DNA of 44,314 nucleotides from assembly GCA_004802705.1 (NCBI GenBank), contig SGPL01000268.1:1-44314 (forward strand), written 5' to 3'. The DNA is from Bondarzewia mesenterica (Eukaryota > Basidiomycota > Agaricomycetes > Russulales > Bondarzewiaceae). A model generated the notes under the pieces. It was not told where the DNA came from and did not search any database. It saw nothing but the letters and a program-made list of their open reading frames with translations. How positions within the stretch are numbered: position 1 is the first letter of the stretch; every line of letters starts with the position of its first letter. Below, one piece after another: positions 31,746-42,890 of this stretch. The position numbers were made by a program, and so were the translations under genes.

Positions 31746-33306
31746 CTACCTCTGCCATCCAAACAGTTTAGAGACCGCGACACCGAGGAAACTGCGTTCC
31801 TCAGCCTGGTCTAACGGAGCGGGTGTCTGTTGTTCAGGCCCCTCATCAGCGGGTTCTATGTCCAGCATCTCCTCGACATTGGAACGGTCCAACTCGTCAA
31901 TATCCTCTTCAGTGAGACCTTCAGGATGTGGTTCAAAAGAATATCTGGGCCGATTGCCGTTCCGCTCAAAATAGGCCGAGTTATTCGGATATGGGCCCTC
32001 GTCCACAGATAGCGAACGTTTGCGTTTCTGTAAAGTACTCGGGGGTGATGATGGAAAATGGGGTGCATGGTCAGGATAGCTGGGAATGAAGCCTGGGACA
32101 TCAGAGAACTGATACTCTTGTGATGGGAGGGGGGTATAGGAGAGCTCGCCAGGACCGATAGGGGCAGCTGGGGAAAGCGGCAAGGTCTGACTCGAGCCAG
32201 GATAATCGCCGAATGTCACATTCCAAGGTAATCCCGGAGAGCGAGGAGGACTTGGCACGACGGGAGAATTGGAATCCTTCACCGCTAAGCCGGCATTCCT
32301 GAATTAACGATAGACCAAGGTCAGATGTGGGTTTTCGAACGATGTGTGGAAGATATCCGACGCACGCTTGGACCTCGTGTTGGTTTTCCTGTTGGTTTTC
32401 CATTTCAGAGGCGTCGCCAACCTCCAAATCCAAATTCATGTGAGGAGAATTCTCCCTAATATCGTCCTCCGTTCCCTCCGAACCGCGCCTGGCATGGTAC
32501 GCAATAAAAGCTTCCATCCGCTCGCGATGACCACGCTCGCCACGTAGCTGCTCCCTGCGCTGATTAATGTCAGCTTGAAGTTTCCGGGCTTGGTGCAAGA
32601 TATCATGAATGCGCTCCGCGGCACGACGGTTGTTGTCAGATATGCTCTGCATAATGTCAGTCACCCGTCGTAGAGTTTCTTCATCCGCAATTTGCAACTC
32701 TGCCTCGGGAGTGGTGCGGACCACTGATGGCGTAGGTGGACGGGAGGGCGTGCTCCCTTTGCTCCTTTGGATGAATTCCAAGGCATCTAGTGGGATGGTG
32801 ATACTGGAAGACCGCGAAGCTAATTAGCGCGTGAGTCCGAGTCATGACACGCAAAATGTGGGTATAGCGATTCGTACCGCTACCATCCGCTTGAAATGGG
32901 GTTGGCGGCTCTCGAGCTATGCGATGAGCTTGAGCCTTCTTGCGCACAGTCCTTGTCTGCGGGCTCGTGCGTGGCGGACTTGTAAATATTCTGGGGCGAT
33001 CAGGCGTGTGAGATGACTGTGCGGGGATTGATATCTTCTGCTTTGCCTCCCATATCGCAGGACTGTCATTGTGCGTTGCACGATCAGATGAGCATTCACC
33101 GTGGAGTCAGACGGATACACACGGCACGCCTTCGGGGTATTTTTCGAGGAGAAGACTGATGATAGTGGCTGTTTTGATGTTGGCTTTCACTTTGAAAAAC
33201 TGAATGAGATGTCAGCAATTGATACTAGATCACGAGGGAAAAGATCTACGCGAGCTAAATTTTGTATCTCAGAACGAGATAATTGTGCGAGAGCGGCATC
33301 GTCCAT
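31746..33306 (-). CDS. SAP-domain protein, 441 aa, paralogue-like neighbour
   Basis: Exons (minus): 33306-33250, 33199-33123, 33062-32878, 32819-32366, 32298-31746; the total closes in frame. The start MDDAALAQLSRSEIQNLAR leads across the first intron into FFKVKANIKTATIISLLLEKYPEGVP, a SAP fold for DNA binding. A long low-complexity Ser/Thr/Pro/Arg region follows (about 50-120). A probable coiled coil is near 160-200 (RRVTDIMQSISDNNRRAAERIHDIL), with an acidic tail (TEEDIDELDRSNVEEMLDIEP). Exon 1 is 19 codons and its intron is in phase 0 at the same SAP position as in the gene to its left. The two genes may be an ancient tandem duplication, although their tails differ. A TATAAATA on the minus strand at 33533-33540 could be the promoter. 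The exact role is unknown. Confidence 0.75.
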
Positions 33307-33923
33307 GTACAATGGTGTTGAAGAAAAAGTCGGTATGGGTACGTTGGAGGCGAGGTGGTGAGAGGAAAGGATGGTGCTTCAGACTATCGAGTGACAATTT
33401 TCAGAAGACGGAACAGAGAATAGAACAAAGGCCCTTAAGTATTTTGAGGATCGTGGCACAAGCGTGAGCCACAGCTAGTGGGGAACAATAGCATTGTCCT
33501 GCATGGACCAAGTGAGTACGGGACCAAGTACATATTTATAGTACCACTTGACTCGTCGTTGACCAGCTGGTGGACCGTTGACGCGACGTTCAAATGTGCA
33601 TAGATAAGGGCATATATGTTTCCAGAGACTCGGAACCAGATGGGAGGGATCAAAAACTAAGCATCCGTCATCTGGACGGACGCCCAGCCGATGGCAGATA
33701 TTCCATTCCATCCCAGCGAACCCGCCAACGAACTGCGCCAAAAATGTAAGGCAACATGTGCATATGCACTTGGGGAGACAACGACGTAGTGTATGCAGAA
33801 CACAAGATAGAAAGCCGAAATAAAAGGGCAACATAAACCTAATCTACAGCACACATACCGTCCGCACACTTTGTATATACATACCAACATCCCACCGCAA
33901 GGTATTCGTCGTCCTTCCATGGT
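33307..33923. other. Intergenic between SAP and Nab2-type genes
   Basis: It holds the likely promoter of the SAP gene (TATAAATA at 33533-33540, minus strand) and the 3' flank of the Nab2-type gene. No coding frame is convincing. Confidence 0.45.
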
Positions 33924-36121
33924 TCATGCGGTGATCGCAATAGGCTTCGAATCATCCTTCTTTCCACCGGCGGCAGCCTTGGCCTCCTTGACCGCAGCCT
34001 CTGCCTGACTCTTCTTCTCCTCAATCTCTTTCATCTTCTGCTCCAGTGCCTCCTTGGTCTCTGGCTTGTTGAAGGTGACGCTTCGATGGGGGCTTGGACC
34101 ACCCATTGTCCCTGTCTGAGGCGTAGAAACACTCACGATTGGAGCGGTTGTCGACAAGCCACGATGGAATGTCGTCGGAAGGACACGTCCTTCAGGGTGC
34201 TGGTACGGGCATGTTGCACGCGTGCAACCCGCTCCAAACCGGCACTGAGCAACGTAGTGGTTACCCTTTTTGGGTGGGTGCTGGAACGTGCAACCTGGTC
34301 GAGTACAAGCCGCACCATAACGACAAGGAATTGTTCCGAGTGTGGAAGCCGTGACAGGAGGTTTCGATTGCTCGACAGCTGCAAAACCAGAGTCAGCAAT
34401 GACTAAACGACGCATCATAGCGCGCACGTACCTAGCTGTGGGTTTGCAGCAGCGGGACTCACATGTGCCTTGATGCAATCCTTATCCTTGCAATTTCTGC
34501 CCTGCTCGCAAGCCTCGTTGCTCAGCACCATACCACTTTCCGCAGTGGCAACCGGCGACGGATGCGACCATCGACAATGTGCATTTGTACACTTCAATGC
34601 GTACTTGCATAACGTCGGAGACTGTGGTCGGTCGGGCACCGCGAAGGGTAGCCGAGTTGATTGAGGTATGGTCGGAGCTGGGGCTGCGACTGGTCGGGCC
34701 TCAGGAGCCACTGCAGGTGCAGGTTTAGGAGCCTCCACGGCCGGCATCGGCTGCGCGCCTATGCTAGGGATGACCTGTTCCTTATTCGCAGTTGTTTGCG
34801 ACGTTGAAATATGTGTCGACGATGGTTGCGTTTCCCTTCCCCGCCCGAAGCCTCTGCCACCTCTTCCCGATCCACGACCCCTCCCAGCTCCGCCGCCCAT
34901 GCCTATTTGCTGCTGCCCCGGACCCTGGAATCCGTTTACGCCATTGAACATCCCCATGTCTGGCATGCCACCCTGCATCGGAAATCCTCCACCGAACTGG
35001 CCTTGGGCGGGATTTATCATCCCTAAGCTTGTCGCCATTTGCGCCATGAGTGCCATTTGATTCATCATCATCTCCTGCAGCATCATCGGATTCGCGGCAC
35101 CGGCCATGCCCATCGGCGCCATAGCTCCCATGTCCATCCCGTTCGGCGGCATAAACCCTGCAGCGAGCGCAGCCTGCATGTTTGGATCCGGGGAAGCGTT
35201 CGTGATGTTGTCAATGCGCTGTTGGATATCATCTCGATTAAATCGCCCTCCCGGCGGTCCGCCAACTCGCTCCAAAAGACTCCGTGAACCTCCATGCCCG
35301 TGTCCATGCTGTCCATCCCGCAGCATCGCCCTCGGTCCAACGGGAACGTCGGTGCGTCGTACTTTGTTTGGCCCGGGCGACGGCGAACGGGCAGATGCGG
35401 AGCGCTTTTTTTGCCGTTGGAGAAGTGGAAGGAATTACTTGAGAGAGCGCTTGTTGGTATAGTGGTGCACCGCTACGGGGCCCGCTTGGTGGATGCCGTC
35501 GAGGAGCTTCGGAAGAGATGTGAGGAGGGACATCGCGGGTAGGGGTTTCAGCGGGTATTGAGGGTTGGGTGTCNGAGGATTGTTGACTTTCCGAGACAGT
35601 NTCTGCTGGGGCACCCTTGGCTGCTTCTGCAAACAGCCAATCTGTGAAGCTTTGCTCTGCAAAAGGAATGAGGTGAGCAACGAGCAGGTGTCAAAATATG
35701 GGGGGGCCTTACCAAAGTCTGAGCCAATCACTGGAANAAAAATTCAGTCAATAATCATATAAGAACGCTGAAAAACTACGCACAATCTTCAAGTTCGCTC
35801 GATATTTGAGCTGGAGACAGAATGTGTCAGCTACGTGACTGCGGGAGTGAGTCGGCACACACACCTGCAGTTTTGTTATTTATTATCATGATAGTGATAT
35901 ACTCCGCCATGACAGGGTCTGAAAAACATGATGAACTCCACACCAAATGCGAATTTTNATGCGACTCACCAGCATCAGGACTGTAGCCTCGTTTGATGAG
36001 CTCATCTTGNATAGCATTCTGTCCCCTAGTTATGAGCTAGCAATTCGAGAACAAACAAAGCCCGTGTACATACCTGTAGGGATGTAGCGCGCTCTGTGCC
36101 AATAGTGAGACCGAAAGGCAT
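33924..36121 (-). CDS. Nab2/ZC3H14-type CCCH poly(A)-RNA-binding protein
   Basis: Exons (minus): 36121-36074, 36018-35970, 35918-35865, 35810-35784, 35730-35713, 35656-35439, 35404-34432, 34378-33924; 613 aa. The N-terminal 80 residues (LTIGTERATSLQNAI, ELIKRGYSPDAD, EYITIMIINNKTAAQIS) fit the Nab2 PWI-like fold. A Met/Gly-rich region and an RGG box (GRGRGSGRGGRGFGRGR) follow. Four C-x5-C-x4-C-x3-H fingers are present: CKYALKC, CEQGRNC, CRYGAAC and CRFGAGC. A Lys/Glu coiled coil ends the protein. The family binds poly(A), controls tail length and mRNA export, and shuttles through the nucleus. The yeast orthologue has seven fingers. Intron 6 is only 34 nt (35405-35438) and may instead be a homopolymer frameshift. 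Three exon positions contain N. Confidence 0.88.
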
Positions 36122-37677
36122 GGTTGAAGTCGTCTACGTCGTCGTCTCGGTCAAGCTTCAACAGGTTCACGAGTCGTCTGCTCAGTTGATTATGTCACCA
36201 ACGGGTGGCGCGTGAACAAAGATGAACGAAGGCAGCAGATTTTTCAATGAAGAAGATTGATTCAGCAGTCCAGAAAACAATGGAGAGTAGATGGATATGC
36301 AGTTTCCNTGATGGTTCTGTCAGAGGAGCGTTAATGAATGGTATTGCGAGGTTTGCACTTATCAGAGGCCGCGTGGGTGGCGACAGTCTTACAAAGATTT
36401 TATTTAAACTCCGAACCTAAGGGTAGTAGTCCCGTANTAGTNCCGTACANNAGTAGTTCTACTACACACTGAGCGTCTTTGCAGACATTTACTATCCTGT
36501 CCGCCAGCATCCAGCAATCTGACCATGTTCATTTTTTGATTACAGGCTATGTAACAAATTGAAATNACCTCTGTGATGTGGAGGCCTGAGGGCATGCTTT
36601 CAAACGGTTTGCGGTTTCNTGACTTCACACATTGAACATGATGCTCGTTGGTCATACTCTCAGCGATGCGGTGAGTGCATCTAGCATTGTGATACACGTA
36701 TTGGTATTTCGAAGGCCATCCAGGCTCGAAAGTTGGAACGAGAATCATGATATATGTATACCATCCGGTTTGAATTTAGTGTATCTCGTTTGTGCATATT
36801 GATCAGGGCATGAAGACATGGTCATCGCCAAATGACACCATANCTTCCAGGTAGGAGACGTATACGTGCCCTGAGGCAGACAGCAAGTCGGAGCCTATCT
36901 CCACAACTGAAGACGAGATCACACATTCCCCAGTAGCATTGTGCCCAGTGACACAAAGTGTCTCATTCATCCTCTTCCTCTTGGAACGCTGATTCTGTCA
37001 AAGGATTGGCTGTAAAAAAAAGTTGAGTCATCCGCTTTGATATCTTTTTGANTTCGATTTCCGTTTGATTTCGAGTGTGAATGGTCAGAAGGAATTCTAC
37101 TAATTGGTGNNCCCCTCCAAAATGTTGAACGATCGGGCTGCTCTACTTACAACCCATTCTTACCTGGCCACCTGTCCCCCGTACACAGAATACCTTGGCA
37201 AACATGAATGCAGAGCCACCCTGCGAAACTGGAAGACATCTTCTGGCCATGGTGCTGGATCAACATGACGAGTTGTCTTANGACAGATGACGGTCGGGCG
37301 GACCTCCAGTTACCCATCAATTCTCTGTTAAGTCCGACCCAGTGCATACGTTGTTGACAAAGTCGAGGCCANGGCAGCACAAGGAGTGGNTAGCTGTAGA
37401 CTGCTTTACATTGGCGTGAAAAATACTTTTACCCGTCCTTNCCCAAGGTATGATCCACAGTATGTATGAGCCATCTGCGTCAGGCCCGCGATACGTTTAA
37501 TAGATGTAGGATTAACCCCTTCGTCTAAGGCACAAATTCTGAGACTACCACGGANTGGCCGTAGGAGATACACAGCCGTGCAAGGCCTGCTTACNTCCTC
37601 TACNCACATGTGCGTTGATAGCACAACAATNGTTCTCATTACCATCGATAAATAANGCAGTCCATGAAGCCTACTGT
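36122..37677. other. Intergenic, no assigned gene
   Basis: Minus-strand open frames at 36404-36748, 37147-37380 and 37406-37645 are interrupted by single N bases and resemble nothing I know. The stretch should include the Nab2-type promoter and the ATPase 3' flank. Its AT/GC balance and scattered N bases hint at a repeat, but no copy is seen in the window. Confidence 0.35.
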
Positions 37678-40600
37678 CTAATACTCAGTCAGACGAGCGC
37701 CACCTTTNTCGACCGTGAGGCGGATGCGATCACCCTTATCCACGTCCTTGAACTGTGATTAATCAAATGGCGTCAATAACCACAGCAGCGGTATTCTCAG
37801 CATGAACATACCGTCANCTCTCTGGTCCGGTGCAGACTTTCTATCTCGTCAATCCGNTTTTGCACGTTGTCCAATCGGTCGTCAAAGCCCTCTTCTTCAA
37901 CCACCTCCCTTGAAGCCCGCAAGATCAGCATTGAATCGGGACGTACGTCATGATTGATCTAAAACAAGTTCTGAGTTTTCCTTAGTGAAAACACGAATGA
38001 ACCTACGTCTATGGAGATGATATTTTTCCTATCCAGCTCTGCATGCGCACGTTAAGACCCGTATGCCACCTTCTTCACTACACGGCTTACCTTCCAAGAA
38101 GTCTGCCCTGGTCATAATCTGGCGACATTGCCACTAACGCAAGAAAAAAAAAAAAAGACATTGGATTGGGTTCGCAACAAGCTAAAGCACTCACATAAGG
38201 TATCGCTGGCAACGGTAAGTCGGGCAACTCGTCAGGCGACAGCTCACCAGACGCCACCTTCTCCTGCTGTTTTCGCTCGTCCTCCTGTCTTATCTTCACG
38301 AACTCCCGCAGGAGCAACCAGGTACACGAGCTCCATTTTTGCTATATATAAAGCCCGAGCCTGAGCGCGAGATCAGCGTAAGCCTTAGTATGCGACATAC
38401 CTCATCCATCACGTCGTCATCGCAATCCTCGATGAGCCCGACTTGGCTGAGAAGCCACCCTTTCTCAACGAGTAGCAAGTGCCGTGCCATCTCGACCATG
38501 TCCCGCGCTCTCGCGACCCGGTTGAGATACGAAAGTCGTCCACCGACTATGGAAATGACTGCATTCAGTGTCTCGGTTGACGGCATCGGCAGCTTCGTGT
38601 AGCGTCGCATTCTCAAGCAAGCGTTGCGCGCCTCAGAATTTTTGAGGTCGTATATTGTGAGAACCTGGGGGAGTTTTATTTGAATAACGTAGGGAGACTA
38701 TCCTTGTAAGAACTGACATGCATACGACTCGCATTTCTCCCTGGGTAAAACTCAGTACGGTGTAAGACATACTTGGCGGGTCACCCACGTAGAACGAAAA
38801 AAGGCCAAAGGTCATGCCTGTCAGGCTGTTAGATGATGGAGTAGAAGAAAGTCTCGCACTGCTCACGAGCTGAAGACGAGGGTCAAAATCCCTATGATAA
38901 TTCAAGATGAGCTGGCATATTGATACGTACAATAGAGAGAAATCACTTACCACTGGCTGCCCAAGCCTCTGCTCGCTGCTGAAGCTGAAGGAGCATATTC
39001 TGGCCATCGTCATCGTTCTTGAAGTAATGCACGTTGTTAAGGACCAAGACGAGAGGCCTTCCTGTCCGCTTTACCGATCGAAGGGCGACCTTCTCCAGCT
39101 TGTTCATCACTGAAACCTATGTGAGCAACATTTATTTACTTAAAATATTCGGCCGGATTCAGACACACACCTCGCTCGATGTCAAGGCCAGGTCCACCTG
39201 TGAGATTTGAGTCGGTCAAAACCCTCTTAAGGAGCCTGCGAGCAAATGCACACCTTCGCGGGGATCTCGCCGTTGAAACAGTCCCGTCTGCGTGTCCTCG
39301 TTGTACTCATAGTTTAGCGCCTTTCCTAGACGCAAGCGGAATACCTCTAGATCGGGGTGAGCGTCGCACATTGCCACGCCTTCTGCCTGATTGGCTTGCA
39401 TAGAATCCAAAATCATGGTGGACTTCCCAGCACCCTACAGAAAATGAGACGCCATCTAAGTTGACAATCGCGCGAGCCATTGTTCCCTCAAACGGACCTT
39501 GCAGCCCAAAAGCATGAAATAATGGCCAGTCTCGGTGCCATGAATGATGCGATCCAGGACATCCTGCTCCTTTCGCCGTAAATGCTCCGTCCAAGGACCG
39601 TCCTCGAGTTCGAGGTCTTCCATAGCCGCTGACATAGGGGCATTGTTTGTCCTTTTCGAGTGCAACGCCAACTCCAAAGCCGGATCGTATCCTGGCGCAA
39701 ATGCCAGTTCAATCTACACATATCAGCCACAGTGAGCACTGAGCACCGATGTCCATATCGAGGAAACAAAAGGTAGATGGCTGCCTTACCTTATCCAGTA
39801 CGTTCTTCTTGTACCACGCGAAGTAGGCGATACCGCCGACGAAGGCTAGAATGATACATTGAGCGTCATTTCCCCGAGCCAAGGAACAGCTGAGAGATAG
39901 GCGGAATTATCATCACACATGCGGTACATTGTGACTCGTCTTGAGTGAGTATGTCAAGTGCGGGAAGGAAATCAGATTGATATGAAGAACAAGATGCTGA
40001 TATTGAGGCTGGCAGACGAGTCTGATTCCGGCCGACGACTGGAGCAGTTGGGCTATATGGATTGACATTGATCAAATTACTGAACAACATGGCGCTCGGT
40101 CCAAGTCAGGCATCTCATGCAACCATGAGCCCGCCTCACTTGTTGTCATATCATGGCACAGAAAGGTCTGACAATATTGAGCAATACCGGACCTATAGGG
40201 AGCCACGAACGAAAGGTTCGATGTGACTGCCTGTCCACACCCGCCATCCCTGTTCGTAATGAAAAAGGGACAGCCAGCAACCACTGCGGGTTGCCTACAC
40301 TGATACATTTACCAAAAGCTGGAAGGAGTTATAAGGATCGGTATACAGAGAGACAAGTTTGTTGTCCCTGCCGCATTCACCTGCCGCGGGAACGATGACA
40401 GCATTTGATGCCTCCAATCAATACTTCTTTACGGATGGCCGACCTGAATTTATTGACGCCTCGCGCGCGAACAGATGGAAGACATCTCGGGCGCATTTAC
40501 GGGGACACAATGTGACACAGTTTAACGCCCCAAACGTGAGACTGCCTTGGACCCATACCGGACACGCCTGCAGCCGTCTTCATTGCAAAGAGGGGGAGGA

Positions 40601-41194
40601 AGGCACTCCTCTCGGATGCACTCAGGCCTAGCAATCTAAACAAATACGAAAGCTTCTCTCCTCTTCCCTTGCCCTTGATCATAAAGTTGGCCCAGCTCTG
40701 AACGAGGGCCCCATCCGTCACTATTCATAAGAAACCTTCGACGGCATCGAGACTCGCAGCACATCAGAAGTCCATCATAATGTGGACAATGGTCGCAGCA
40801 GAGACTACCACTGACCATCCGTCCAAGAATAGAACAGAAGAAGAAGTTCGATCGACTCACCTATTGCAATGCCCATGAGGGCCGTGAGCGCAGCATCCAG
40901 CGCCGGAGAAGACGTCAAGCTACCACTTCCGACATTGCGACCAGCGGACGGCCAGAGGCTAGCATTCTGGTCACCAGCCGACCTCTTCAACGCATTTGTG
41001 TGATCTGCTGTATCATTCGAATGCGGGACAGATGCCCTCAGTCTCCTGTTGACTGAGAAATGTCGGACCTCGCATGGAGGTTCAAGCGCAATGCCCTGAC
41101 GCGAGAAGCTAACGGTGCGCGTCCATGATGCTCGACATAAGGTTCGGTCAAGTGAATGATTCAAAGGCCTCACGACAGCAAAGAACGTCTTCAT
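37678..41194 (-). CDS. Membrane-anchored AAA-type ATPase, probably mitochondrial
   Basis: Exons (minus): 41194-40861, 39845-39790, 39713-39498, 39434-39254, 39197-39171, 39109-38951, 38891-38867, 38817-38789, 38740-38718, 38664-38401, 38341-38195, 38133-38091, 38038-38007, 37958-37812, 37752-37678; 585 aa. The N-terminus is Arg/Ser-rich and poor in acidic residues, as in a mitochondrial presequence. A membrane segment near 104-122 (ALMGIAIAFVGGIAYFAW) precedes the ATPase. Walker A is GCKGAGKST (200-208). The Walker B strand is LVLVLNNVHYF, with Asn296-Asn297 where acids usually stand. C-terminal helices (RMRRYTKLP, EMARHLLLVEKG) follow. Such ATPases occur across basidiomycetes; the exact function is unknown, and a link to RNA12/YME2-type proteins is only a suggestion. 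An upstream ATG at 41269 would add 25 residues. Three N bases lie near the 3' end. Confidence 0.82.
39846..40860 (-). other. Unusually long intron 1 of the ATPase gene
   Basis: A GTGAG donor (40860) and CTAG acceptor (39846) join the two halves of the membrane segment in frame. At 1015 bp the intron is 10-20 times longer than the other introns in the window. It contains only short open frames, with no recognisable transposon termini. An inserted element or a second promoter within it are possible; neither is shown. Confidence 0.6.
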
Positions 41195-41534
41195 GAAGGA
41201 GTGAAACTTAGGAAAGGAATTGTGAATATTGAGACGAACATCGAGTGGGGTGAAGACCAAGAAATGCACGTGATAGACATAGCCTCAAGACCAAGTTTAG
41301 ATTCCGAGCACTCAAAACGTCCACGTTCGGCATGTACTACTGTTGGTACTTCGAGCTTCAAGTGAGACAGTTCTTACTTCTTCACTGGTCCGTGAACTGA
41401 GAGAAACTCTCGAAGGTTATTTGAGGAATCAGATCGTTTACTGTAACAAATGCGATTATAGCATGTATGTACGCCGGTGGACCCGAAGACTGGGGATGAT
41501 GAGAGACTGGTTAGTAACGAGGGCAGGAGGAGAA
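41195..41534. other. Upstream flank of the ATPase gene
   Basis: No gene is seen. It includes the alternative upstream ATG (41269) of the ATPase and probably its promoter. No TATA box was found. Confidence 0.4.
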
Positions 41535-41623
41535 CATCTGTAAACCTAAACGTACTCTGGAGATCTCCTGGAGTGCTCTGTAGCACTTTGTAGTAGTCAA
41601 AAGATGGTTTAGGTTTACAGATG
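41535..41623. repeat. 89-bp terminal-inverted-repeat element
   Basis: Left end CATCTGTAAACCTAAAC and right end GTTTAGGTTTACAGATG are perfect 17-bp inverted repeats (41535-41551 and 41607-41623). Between them is a second near-palindrome around GGAGATCTCC and a small gtgct...agcac stem. No protein is encoded. It resembles a very short MITE or a structured regulatory palindrome. No target-site duplication is obvious. Confidence 0.75.
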
Positions 41624-41928
41624 AAGGATAGTTATTGCGGTGTGGCCTGGAGTATCAGGGTGCAGCAAAGCATCCGAAGGAAAACTTGAGATGAAGGTTA
41701 TAGAAATCACACACGGTACTTACCTACTTGATGCTGATGGCCCGAGGCACACCTCATACTTCACGATCGGCGCACCCTCCGCGAAACAAGAGTGTCCCGA
41801 TATGAATTGGCTGCAAGAACGAAGAGCAAACAGGCCCAAAACTCGTGGCCTCTCCTTCTATCAGAAAAGTAAGGAGCATAACAGCGACATTGCACATCGG
41901 ATGTCGCATCGACGGTCACATTTTCATT

Positions 41929-42435
41929 TCAAAGAAACGTGTGAGAAGTCCAGACCACCCTCGACGCGTTGGTTGACATATGTACGAAAAGAGGGGGTGA
42001 TAGCGACACACCTGTCGTGGACCCATCAAATGCGCATCCTGAACATCGCGGCGACCAACGGAAAATGATACGGAAGTTGCACGGGAGGGAGACAAAGTGA
42101 TCCTGCCGACACGTTCTTAACATGCGGCGATAATGAATCGCAGAAAACTCGCTCCCGAAGCCGTTAGAGCGGAATTGACACACCGCGGAGCATGTATTTC
42201 CGTGAAGAGAGGTCAAGGCTCCACTGACCAGTGAAGCTAGCACGAATACGAACAACATGAAAATGGAGACATAGCATGGGGCGCCGCATCCATCGACACT
42301 TGGAGTACCTACTACAGGGTAATACGAGGACATACCCTCTATGTCATTTGGTACCTTTTGTGGACCTTGAGGGAGCGCTGAAGCCTTCCATGAAGAAGGA
42401 AAGTTCACGTACAAACACGTTAACACTCCATGCAC
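41929..42435 (-). CDS. Uncertain small protein with one membrane segment
   Basis: A 168-codon open frame starts at the ATG of 42435. Residues about 54-77 are strongly hydrophobic (CYVSIFMLFVFVLASLVSGAL) and look like a membrane segment. The part after it has no recognisable motif and may be non-coding read-through. No family is recognised. The plus-strand open frame at 41640-42068 overlaps it and appears even less likely. Confidence that this is a gene is low. Confidence 0.22.
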   Translation of the reverse strand: MHGVLTCLYVNFPSSWKASALPQGPQKVPNDIEGMSSYYPVVGTPSVDGCGAPCYVSIFMLFVFVLASLVSGALTSLHGNTCSAVCQFRSNGFGSEFSAIHYRRMLRTCRQDHFVSLPCNFRIIFRWSPRCSGCAFDGSTTGVSLSPPLFVHMSTNASRVVWTSHTFL

Positions 42436-42890
42436 AGAATATTGATCAGCAGCAGCTATAGTGTTTGTCCAATAAGGAATTGCCTTTGATCATGATTCGA
42501 GTCAGCTGGCCCGCGGTCGTGTTAGTATCTGTATATGGAATAAGGGTATCGCAGACTTACCCTCGCCAGGGGCGCGCGGAAGGAAGTGGCGTGGACAGTT
42601 CATGTCGGATCGCTTGAGCGTTGGTGGTGGTATGTGCGTGGCCGATAGGGTAAAAAATAAGGATGTTGAAGCGATATAACGCGCCTGGCGAGACGTACAC
42701 AAGAAAAGTGCGGCGCATCCGGAAGCAGCGCGACGTCGTCGTAGAAGGGGCGGCGCCGACAACAAAGAGAAGGTCGCATAAGTGCTCCTAAGCGGGTCTA
42801 GTTCATGTCAAGCCTGATATCCATATGAGAACAGTGGTGGAACAAGGACGCCCTTTACGGGTCATCGAGATCACCTATTACTGGAAGCGA
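42436..42890. other. No gene seen
   Basis: GC-rich stretch with short open frames. Nothing recognisable. Confidence 0.35.

Noticed and set aside
34668..35542. Plus-strand open frames of 130, 118 and 82 codons
   Set aside because: They are antisense shadows of the Gly/Met/Pro-rich exon 7 of the Nab2-type gene.
40153..40631. Plus-strand frames inside the ATPase intron as a nested gene
   Set aside because: Two short overlapping frames without similarity, TATA box or splice continuity.
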